From NCBI GenBank assembly GCA_964418595.1, contig CAYQMF010000083.1, forward strand, positions 1 through 29,908: a DNA stretch of 29,908 nt, written 5' to 3'. The notes below the pieces were generated by a model, which was not told the origin of the DNA, did no database searches, and saw nothing but the letters and a program-made list of their open reading frames with translations. This document shows positions 24,051-29,908 of this stretch, piece by piece; position 1 is the first letter of the stretch; each line of letters opens with the position of its first letter. The DNA is from CAYQMF01 sp964418595. GTDB lineage: Bacteria > Planctomycetota > UBA1135 > UBA2386. Both the position numbers and the translations under genes were made by a program.

Positions 24051-25373
24051 TCACGCCTCGCGATTCAGGAACTCATCCGGAGGCGCGGGCGGCGCCCCTT
24101 GCTTGAGGGCCGTCCACAACCGTCGCTCGGCGCGGCGAAAGAGCTGGCTCGCGCGCATGCGGTCGTCGACCCTCGGCGTGAACGCGGTGCTCCGACGGTC
24201 CAGCGCGTCGGTGTAGGCACCGAGCACGCGCGCCGCGCTCGCGTCGGCGTCGAGAAGCACCGGCGGTTCCGGCCGGGCGAGCCGGTCGAGGCCCGCCGGT
24301 GCGGCCAGGATCCGCGCCAGCGCCGCGGCATCCCCGGGCGCGAAGAACCGCGCGCTGGTCGCGGGTGCCCGCTCCCGGTAGGCCGGCACGTCGGCGGCGA
24401 TGACCGGCAGGCCGAGCTGCAGTGCCTCGTCGAGCACGAGCCCGTACGACTCGTGCGCCAGCGACGGCAACACCGCATGGTCGGCAGCCATCGCCTGCAG
24501 GTCGGCACGCGTGAAGGCGCCGCGGAACACCACCGCGTGGCCGGCGGCCCGCGCTTGCAGCGCCGCCGCGAAAGCCGGGTCGTGGGCGGCGCCGTACACG
24601 TCGAGCGTGTAACCGAGCGCCGGCGACAGTTGCGCCAACGCGTCGAGCACGGTGGCCAGCCCCTTCTCCGGATAGATGGCGCCCCACGTCGCCAGCCGGC
24701 GACCGCGGGGCTCGCTGGCGGTCAACCGCCGCAGGGGCGGCCCGAGCTGCGGTGGCGGCGAGATCGCGAAGCTGCCGCCGAGGTCGGCGCCCGCGAGCAG
24801 CGCCACGCCCTCGGCCTGGGCGCGGCTCGGCGCGAAGCGGACGTGCGCCGCGCGCAGCTCGTCCGCGAAGTCGGCACGGTGGAAGGCGAACGCCTCCGCG
24901 CTCTCGGCCGCACCGACGTACGACGGCGAGGGCGGCGGCAGCGCCACGTCCTCGCCGACGCACCGCACCGGCCGCGCCAGCACGGCGAAGTAGTCGTGGC
25001 AGGTCACCGCCGTCGCACAGCCGGCCGCGCGGGCGAGCCGGACGAGATCGCTGCTCAGCCGCAGCCAGTGGTGCACGTGGACGACGTCGGGTCGCTCCGC
25101 GTCGAGGATGCGTGCGAACGCCGCCGAGACGGCGGGCGCATGGGCCTTGAACCAGCTCTCGTAGTAGAGGTCGTCGCGGTGCATGCGCAGGACGCGCAGG
25201 CCATCGTGGTCCTCGCGCGCGGGCGACGCGGGATCGCCCCCGCGCAGCGACCCCGCCACGATCACGACCTCGTGGCCGACGCGCTGGAAGGCGCGCGCCA
25301 GCGCCTCGACCGCGGCCTCCGTACCGCCGCCGGTCTCCGGCGGGAACCCGTGCGCGGTGAGCAGGATCTTCAT
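24051..25373 (-). CDS. Family 4 (GT-B) glycosyltransferase
   Basis: From ATG 25373 this is a 440-residue GT4-type enzyme that would transfer a sugar from a nucleotide-sugar donor. The N-terminus M-K-I-L-L-T-A-H-G-F-P-P-E-T-G-G-G-T-E is the standard acceptor-side opening with its Gly-rich loop. H-V-H-H-W (99-103) and Y-P-E-K-G (234-238, with donor-binding Lys237) follow. The E-x7-E motif is Glu308/Glu316 in H-E-S-Y-G-L-V-L-D-E. After about residue 395 there is a charged C-terminal extension. The frame stays open far upstream, but that part is the shadow of the next gene. The start overlaps that gene by ATGA (25370-25373), so translation is coupled. Donor and acceptor are unknown. Confidence 0.92.
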   Translation of the reverse strand: MKILLTAHGFPPETGGGTEAAVEALARAFQRVGHEVVIVAGSLRGGDPASPAREDHDGLRVLRMHRDDLYYESWFKAHAPAVSAAFARILDAERPDVVHVHHWLRLSSDLVRLARAAGCATAVTCHDYFAVLARPVRCVGEDVALPPPSPSYVGAAESAEAFAFHRADFADELRAAHVRFAPSRAQAEGVALLAGADLGGSFAISPPPQLGPPLRRLTASEPRGRRLATWGAIYPEKGLATVLDALAQLSPALGYTLDVYGAAHDPAFAAALQARAAGHAVVFRGAFTRADLQAMAADHAVLPSLAHESYGLVLDEALQLGLPVIAADVPAYRERAPATSARFFAPGDAAALARILAAPAGLDRLARPEPPVLLDADASAARVLGAYTDALDRRSTAFTPRVDDRMRASQLFRRAERRLWTALKQGAPPAPPDEFLNREA

Positions 25374-26293
25374 CGCGTGACATCCTCCACGGTGACTGCG
25401 CGGCCGAACAGGCCGGCCCACGCACCGCGGGTCTTCGCCCACGCTGCCCGCAGGGGAGTGCCGGCGAACACCGCCGCCGGGCCGAGCAGCAGGTCGAAGA
25501 GGACGAACGATGCCCACAGCCGGGGCGTGCCGTGCGCGCGCAGGTAGCGAGCCGCGTTGCACGCGGTCATGAACTTGCGCATCGGTGAGCGACCGCCGCC
25601 GGACGATGCGCTGGCGTCGTGTTCGACGCGGACCCACGGCAGCCACAGCACCTTGCGGCCGCGGCCGCGCAGGCGGGCGCCGAGGTCGCAGTCCTCCATG
25701 TACATGAAGTAGCTCTCGTCGAGACCGCCGAGCGCGTCGAGATCGGCGCGGCGGTAGAGGGCGCATGCGCCCGGCAGATAGTCGACGGCCTGCGGCCCGA
25801 GCGTGGTCGGCGCGGGTGCGCCGCCGTGTCCCACCAGCACGTTGAGGTTGGGACCGAAGCGCATGTTCGCGCCCTGACTCCACACGCGCCCGTCGGGCCA
25901 GAGGATGGTCGGCCCGACCGCGGCGACGGACACGTCGTTGGCGAGCAGCGCCACCATGGGGTCGAGGAAGCCGGGCGCGACCGCGACGTCGTTGTTCAGG
26001 AACAGGACGTACTCGGCCTCGATGCCACGCGCATGCGCGAGGCCGCGGTTCACGCCCGCGCAGTACCCGAGGTTGGCCGCGGAGACCTCGACGTGCACGC
26101 CAGCCCGGGCGCCCAGCGTCCGCAACGACTCGCTGCCACCGGACGCGGCGCCGTTCTCGAGCACGAAGACCCGCAGCTCGAAGTCGCTCCGCGAACAGCT
26201 CGCCAGCAGCGCCTCGACGGTGACGCCGGTGCGCGCCGCGAGCTTGTAGTCGATCACGATCGCGCACACGCGCGGCAGCGTGCGCTCAGCCAC
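25370..26293 (-). CDS. Family 2 (GT-A) glycosyltransferase, rhamnosyltransferase-like
   Basis: This 307-residue GT2 enzyme starts at GTG 26293, overlapping the upstream gene by eight bases. The GT-A fold shows N-L-G-Y-C-A-G-V-N-R-G (74-84), the DxD-type metal site L-N-N-D-V (99-103), Y-L-P-G-A-C-A-L-Y near 172-180 and the catalytic-base region Y-M-E-D-C-D-L-G (198-205). This pattern is common among rhamnosyl- and related transferases of polysaccharide synthesis. The C-terminus has two weakly hydrophobic stretches that could lie against the membrane. It sits between another GT2 and the GT4 gene, all overlapping, which points to one glycan-building operon. Confidence 0.93.
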   Translation of the reverse strand: MAERTLPRVCAIVIDYKLAARTGVTVEALLASCSRSDFELRVFVLENGAASGGSESLRTLGARAGVHVEVSAANLGYCAGVNRGLAHARGIEAEYVLFLNNDVAVAPGFLDPMVALLANDVSVAAVGPTILWPDGRVWSQGANMRFGPNLNVLVGHGGAPAPTTLGPQAVDYLPGACALYRRADLDALGGLDESYFMYMEDCDLGARLRGRGRKVLWLPWVRVEHDASASSGGGRSPMRKFMTACNAARYLRAHGTPRLWASFVLFDLLLGPAAVFAGTPLRAAWAKTRGAWAGLFGRAVTVEDVTR

Positions 26294-27344
26294 AGGCCCA
26301 CCTCACGCACCGCCACCAGGTGATGAAGACCGCGTCGAGACCGCGGCGAGCCAGCGCGCCGGCGCCGCGCTGGCCGATGTGCGGGTTGAACGTGAATGGC
26401 GCCGCCGTCAGCAGGTCGCGGTCCGACCGCGTGCGGGTGCGCTGCACCTCACGCCGCCGCCGCAGCGTCGCCGGCAACAGCGCGAGGATCCCCCACTTGC
26501 CGGCGAACCACGCGCGCGTATGTCCCTGCGCGATCGCGAACGCGAGGTGCACGCCGCCGTACAGCATCTGCGCGGGCAGGGTCAGCAGGAGCGTGCGCCA
26601 GTGCAGGCAGGCGAGCAACAGGAGCGTGCGGTTGCGGCTGTGCAGGTAGGTCCGGCGCGGCGGCTGCTTCGCCTTCTCGCCGCGCATCGACAGGCCGGCG
26701 GTACCGCCGCGATGCCGCACCACGGCATCCGGCGCCAGCCATACCTCGTGCCCGCGCAGGCGCAGGCGGAGCGCGAAGTCGTTGTCCTCGAAGAAGAAGA
26801 ACATCGGCTCGAAGAAGCCGCCGATCGCCAGGAACGGCGTGCGCCGGGTGAGGAAGCAGAGGGCGACGCCTGCGCCCATGGGGCGCTGCGGCGACGTGGC
26901 CTCGCGCAGCGGGCGGTACCAGTTGTGCAGCAGGAGCATGCCGAGGTAGTGCAGGTCGGCGCCGTCGTAGTGGACGGTGTCGGGCGCGGCGTCGAGCACG
27001 CTGCGGGCCTGCACCATCGCCGCCTGCGGGTGGCGGTCCATGGTGGCGGCGAGCGCCGCCAGCACTCCCGGCTGAAGCACGACGTCGTTGTCGACACACA
27101 CCACGCGCTCGCAGGCCGCCGCCTCGACGCCACGGTTCCGCGCGGCCCCGGGGCCGTCGTTGCGCGGGAGCGCGAGGACGCGGACCTGCGGGAAGTCCGC
27201 GGCGACCAGTTCACGCGAGGCGTCGTCGCTGCAGTTGTCGACGACCAGGACCTCCTGCGGCCCGGGCTCCTGGGCGAGGATCGCGGCGAGGCAGTCACGG
27301 AGGTAGCTCGCACCGTTCCAGTTGACCACCACGACGGAGACCAC
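26286..27344 (-). CDS. Family 2 (GT-A) glycosyltransferase with C-terminal membrane segments
   Basis: This 352-residue GT2 enzyme starts at GTG 27344 with M-V-S-V-V-V-V-N-W-N-G, the classic GT2 opening. The donor-binding V-D-N at 35-37, the DxD-type V-D-N-D-V (84-88) and the catalytic F-E-D-N-D-F (185-190) are intact. Residues about 243-275 (T-L-L-L-L-A-C-L-H-W, then G-G-V-H-L-A-F-A-I) are hydrophobic and suggest membrane attachment. It is the first gene of the glycosyltransferase operon. The 113 bases between its start and the SNF2 helicase stop contain no clear terminator or promoter. It is only distantly similar to the neighbouring GT2, so this is not a recent duplication. Confidence 0.92.
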   Translation of the reverse strand: MVSVVVVNWNGASYLRDCLAAILAQEPGPQEVLVVDNCSDDASRELVAADFPQVRVLALPRNDGPGAARNRGVEAAACERVVCVDNDVVLQPGVLAALAATMDRHPQAAMVQARSVLDAAPDTVHYDGADLHYLGMLLLHNWYRPLREATSPQRPMGAGVALCFLTRRTPFLAIGGFFEPMFFFFEDNDFALRLRLRGHEVWLAPDAVVRHRGGTAGLSMRGEKAKQPPRRTYLHSRNRTLLLLACLHWRTLLLTLPAQMLYGGVHLAFAIAQGHTRAWFAGKWGILALLPATLRRRREVQRTRTRSDRDLLTAAPFTFNPHIGQRGAGALARRGLDAVFITWWRCVRWACG

Positions 27345-27457
27345 GGTTGCGCGCGGAGATTAGGCGACCCCGCCCGAATTGCCACGGTTGCTGCGACCAC
27401 TCGCGGCGGCAAGGGCAGAATCCGCTGTGCGTCGCGACGGTTCGCAGGAGTCGTGGA

Positions 27458-29107
27458 TCAGCGCGGGGCCGGCACACCGAACATCGAGAGCCACTCGTCG
27501 AGCGAGATCAGTTCGTCGAGCGCGGTCTCCGACAGGCCGTCGATCACCTCGGCGTGCAGGGTGCCCTTGCGCTCGAGCAACTGGTGGACGCGCTCCTCCA
27601 CGGTGTCGGCCATCCACAGCGAGTACACGTTCACCGGCATGCTCTGCCCACGCCGGTGCGCGCGGTCCTCCGCCTGCCACATCCACGCCGGGTTCCACCA
27701 GTGGTCGAAGTGGACCACGTAGCTGGCCTCCGTGAGCGTGAGGCCGACGCCGGCGCTCTTCACGGTGGCCAGGAACACGTGCTGGTCCGGATCGGTCTTG
27801 AAGCGCTCGACGGCGGCATCGCGCTCGGCGCGCGACAGCCGGGCGTCGAAGGTGACCACGCCGTACGGCGCCAGCGCAGGCGCGATCTTGTCGACGCCCT
27901 CCTTGATCCATTGGGTGAAGACCAGGACCTTCTGGCCGCTCCCGGCGATCGCCTCCACCTGCTCGCGCAGGGCGGCCAGCTTGGGGCTGTCGCTGGCGGC
28001 GGGCGCGAAGTTGCAGATCTGCTTGAGCCGGGTGAGGCTCGTGAAGACGTGCATCTTGGTGAGCTTGGCGCCGAGCGACGACAGCTCGGCGCGCGCGTCG
28101 GTCTCGGCGGCCGCGTAGGCGAGCCGTTGCGCGGCGTCGAGCTCCAGCCAGACCTCCTGGCGGGTCTTCGGCGGCAGGTCCTTCATGACCTCGGCCTTGG
28201 TGCGGCGCTTGACCAGGGGCGCGATGCTGCGCGCCGCCTCCGCGGTGGTGAGCCCTTCGCCACGCAGCAGGCCGGGCCGCACGAAGTCGAAGAGGCTGGT
28301 GAGATCCTCCAGCCGGTTCTCGACCGGTGTCCCCGACAGCGCCCAACGGTAGCCCGCCTCGAGCTTGCGGACGGCGCGGGTCCTGCCGCTGTGTGGGTTC
28401 TTGATGTTCTGCGCCTCGTCGAGCAGCACCACGTCGAAGGCACGGCGGGCGAGGGGCATGTTGGGATCCTCGCCGCGCCGGCGCGGCAGGACGTCGGCGC
28501 GGAGCACGTCGTAGGTCGTGAGATAGACGTGGGCCGGGCACCGCCAGTCGGTGGCGCGCCGGCGCTGGCCGCCGTGCACCGTGGTGACCTGCAGTTCCGG
28601 GGCCCAGGCGCGCAGGTGCTGGTCCCAGACGCGCAGGACCGAGAGCGGAGCGACGATCAGCGCACTCCGCGCCCGCCCCTGTCGGAACAGCAGGCGCAAG
28701 GCGACAGTGCTCATCACCGTCTTGCCGGTGCCCATCTCGTCGGCGAGCAGGGCGGATCGGCCTTCGCACAGAAAGCGCACGCCTTCCACCTGGTAGGCGT
28801 ACAGCTCGCTCGGCAACTGCAGGTCGCCCCGCAGCTCGAGCGCCAGCGGCGGATGCAGGGCAGGAAGGACGAGGTCGAACGGCGACATCGTCAGGTAGAG
28901 GGTCCGCCGCGGCATGCGGTGCTCGCGGTACGCGCGGCGCAGGCCGGCCGCGCGCAGTGGCGGTGCCGCCGACTCCTGGGTGACCCAGCGCTTGCCCCGC
29001 ACCATCGGTTTCGTGATCGGTGCCAGAAGGTCGACGTCGGCTGCGCGCAGGTGCAGACGATCGGCCCCGACACCAGCCGGGGCGAGCCGCGACAGGAGGT
29101 CGCTCAC
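27458..29107 (-). CDS. SNF2-family DEAD/DEAH-like helicase (ATP-dependent DNA translocase)
   Basis: The frame extends to 29347, but GTG 29107 (V-S-D-L-L-S-R-L) overlaps the upstream stop as GTGA and removes a stretch that is antisense-like in composition; it gives 549 residues. Helicase motifs in order: D-E-M-G-T-G-K-T (123-130), D-E-A-Q (230-233), S-G-T-P-V-E-N (258-264), the G-V-G-L-T-L-T-E region, H-W-W-N-P, and Q-A-E-D-R-A-H-R-R-G-Q (478-488). This is a complete SNF2 motor with an N-terminal part of about 110 residues and no SWIM zinc finger. Bacterial SNF2 proteins remodel protein-DNA or transcription complexes (HepA) or act in DNA repair and defence. The partner is the unrecognised protein encoded just upstream. 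Confidence 0.93.
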   Translation of the reverse strand: MSDLLSRLAPAGVGADRLHLRAADVDLLAPITKPMVRGKRWVTQESAAPPLRAAGLRRAYREHRMPRRTLYLTMSPFDLVLPALHPPLALELRGDLQLPSELYAYQVEGVRFLCEGRSALLADEMGTGKTVMSTVALRLLFRQGRARSALIVAPLSVLRVWDQHLRAWAPELQVTTVHGGQRRRATDWRCPAHVYLTTYDVLRADVLPRRRGEDPNMPLARRAFDVVLLDEAQNIKNPHSGRTRAVRKLEAGYRWALSGTPVENRLEDLTSLFDFVRPGLLRGEGLTTAEAARSIAPLVKRRTKAEVMKDLPPKTRQEVWLELDAAQRLAYAAAETDARAELSSLGAKLTKMHVFTSLTRLKQICNFAPAASDSPKLAALREQVEAIAGSGQKVLVFTQWIKEGVDKIAPALAPYGVVTFDARLSRAERDAAVERFKTDPDQHVFLATVKSAGVGLTLTEASYVVHFDHWWNPAWMWQAEDRAHRRGQSMPVNVYSLWMADTVEERVHQLLERKGTLHAEVIDGLSETALDELISLDEWLSMFGVPAPR

Positions 29108-29733
29108 GCGGGGTCCACGGCCGTAGCGATCTGCTGCAGGGCGAGCTGGACCCGCGCGAAGGGCTCGAGGAGATCGTGGTGTTGCAGCACCCGCTGCAGC
29201 CCCTCGCACGCGGCGCGGGTCTCGTCGTGGCGTCCCCGGAAACCCAGTGCAACCACCGCCGGAAAGCGCTCGTCGCGCGCGGCCAGCAGGAAGCCGGGCT
29301 CCTCGGCGTCGATCATCGGCACGAGGTCTTCCTGCCGCCCGACCCACAGGACAGGCACGCCGAGCCGTTCCTGAAGGCGCAGCAGGTGCGGTGCGCGGAC
29401 GAGGACCACCCCCACCTCCTCACGCAGCGCGCGCAAGAGCGGAACCGCCACCAGGTCGATGTCGCCATGGTCGCGGAGCGACGCACCGTAGAGGGCGCGG
29501 TGGAGCGGCGTCGGTTGGACCGGGTCGGTCACCCGGAACTCGAGAGGCACGGTGCGCGCGTCGGTGACCAGCGCAGCACCGCGACGCTGCTGTTCCGCCC
29601 CGACGACGATGTCGAGGAAGGCGAGACGAAGGGGACCGGCGCGGCGAACCAAGGTGGTGATCGGCTCCGCGCTGACCGTGCGCGGGTCGGCGCATGCTAG
29701 CGCATGGCCCGCGCAGGTTGCTCTTGTCTGCAT
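29104..29733 (-). CDS. Unrecognised protein coupled to the SNF2 helicase
   Basis: I do not recognise this family. From ATG 29733 it has 209 residues. The frame stays open to 29814, but that extra part runs through a repeat and is unlikely to be coding. A TTG at 29652, just before R-R-A-G-P-L-R-L-A-F-L-D, is another possible start with GGAG some distance upstream. The body looks like a soluble alpha/beta protein: L-E-F-R-V-T-D-P-V-Q-P-T-P-L-H-R, V-P-L-L-R-A-L, V-V-L-V-R-A-P, G-V-P-V-L-W-V-G, and a Leu/Gln-rich helical end. No signal peptide, membrane helix or catalytic motif is evident. Its stop overlaps the helicase start (GTGA), so the two are probably made together and may act together. Confidence 0.7.
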   Translation of the reverse strand: MQTRATCAGHALACADPRTVSAEPITTLVRRAGPLRLAFLDIVVGAEQQRRGAALVTDARTVPLEFRVTDPVQPTPLHRALYGASLRDHGDIDLVAVPLLRALREEVGVVLVRAPHLLRLQERLGVPVLWVGRQEDLVPMIDAEEPGFLLAARDERFPAVVALGFRGRHDETRAACEGLQRVLQHHDLLEPFARVQLALQQIATAVDPA

Positions 29734-29746
29734 CGGCCGAGGAGAT

Positions 29747-29796
29747 GCCGCAGCGGGGCCCCTGGCCCGCGCTCCCTCGATGCCGCACCCCGCGTT
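29747..29796. repeat. 50-bp direct repeat, copy 1
   Basis: This stretch, beginning GCCGCAGCGGGGCCCC and ending CACCCCGCGTT, is identical base for base to 29859-29908. The two copies are 112 bases apart start to start. Each has partly self-complementary ends (GCCGCA near the left edge, TGCGGC across the right edge). It lies upstream of the unrecognised gene starting at 29733. Confidence 0.95.
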
Positions 29797-29863
29797 GCGG
29801 CGTCTCAGCAACACCCGTGAGCAGCTCGCCCGCTCGCGGGCGAGGTGCTCTCAGAGACGCCGC
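29797..29863. repeat. Nested palindrome between the two direct repeats
   Basis: Outer arms GCGGCGTCTC (29797-29806) and GAGACGCCGC (29854-29863) pair perfectly over 10 bp. Inside, GAGCA (29820-29824) pairs with TGCTC (29846-29850). After one G/G mismatch, CTCGCCCG (29826-29833) pairs with CGGGCGAG (29838-29845) around a CTCG loop. There is no T-run. The right arm runs into copy 2 of the direct repeat, so palindrome and repeat are one unit. Confidence 0.85.
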
Positions 29864-29908
29864 AGCGGGGCCCCTGGCCCGCGCTCCCTCGATGCCGCAC
29901 CCCGCGTT
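29859..29908. repeat. 50-bp direct repeat, copy 2 (at window end)
   Basis: Identical over all 50 bases to 29747-29796 and reaching the last base of the window, so the true repeat may be longer and more copies may follow. With the palindrome it gives a 112-base period. Confidence 0.95.

Noticed and set aside
29747..29908. The edge repeats as a CRISPR array
   Set aside because: Two 50-bp copies with a 62-base spacer that is itself palindromic do not fit CRISPR repeat/spacer sizes, and no cas gene is present.

Overview
The window comes from a high-GC bacterium with densely packed genes, frequent GTG starts and many stop/start overlaps. The best guess is Planctomycetota. Supporting signs are a secreted sialate O-acetylesterase-type SGNH hydrolase, an SNF2 helicase coupled to an unrecognised protein, a seryl-tRNA synthetase with an N-N-T-V-x-A-S-P type motif 3, and above all a membrane-anchored coiled-coil protein with a BRCT-like C-terminus. 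The placement is inferred from protein style, not from a marker tree.

Layout. (1) 1-4931, plus strand: part of a type II secretion operon, gspE (5' truncated by the window edge), gspF, and the pseudopilin genes gspG, gspH, gspI and gspJ. All four pseudopilins keep the G|FTL-E leader. GspI and GspJ carry unusually long C-terminal tails. gspK, gspL, gspM and the secretin are not in the window. (2) 4950-8429, minus strand: fusA then serS, core translation genes. (3) 8657-14761, minus strand: phnD-phnC-phnE, an ABC uptake system of phosphonate/phosphite/phosphate type whose permease is two PhnE units fused in one chain, followed by a secreted S9 prolyl-oligopeptidase-family peptidase. (4) 14849-15898, plus strand: a predicted YCF48-like propeller lipoprotein, divergent from phnD. 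(5) 15939-16176: two tandem tRNA-Gln genes (anticodons CTG and TTG) on the minus strand, each followed by a strong hairpin. (6) 16239-18433, minus strand: tatC-cinA, overlapping by ATGA. (7) 18532-19833, minus strand: the coiled-coil/BRCT-like membrane protein with a clear terminator. (8) 19998-22040, plus strand: coaE-rho. (9) 22056-27344, minus strand: two GT2 glycosyltransferases, one GT4 glycosyltransferase and the SGNH esterase, probably one polysaccharide/glycan operon. (10) 27458-29733, minus strand: an unrecognised protein coupled by a GTGA overlap to an SNF2-type helicase. (11) 29747-29908: two perfect 50-bp direct repeats flanking a large palindrome, cut by the window end.

Most of the window is housekeeping. 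The items most worth a second look are the Rho protein, whose invariant ATPase and RNA-loop residues are altered (Walker A lysine replaced by arginine); the membrane coiled-coil BRCT-like protein; the trailer hairpin that can pair with the acceptor strand and CCA end of tRNA-Gln(TTG); and the palindromic repeat at the right edge. No stretch longer than 300 bases lacks a gene. No insertion sequence, prophage gene or CRISPR array was seen.
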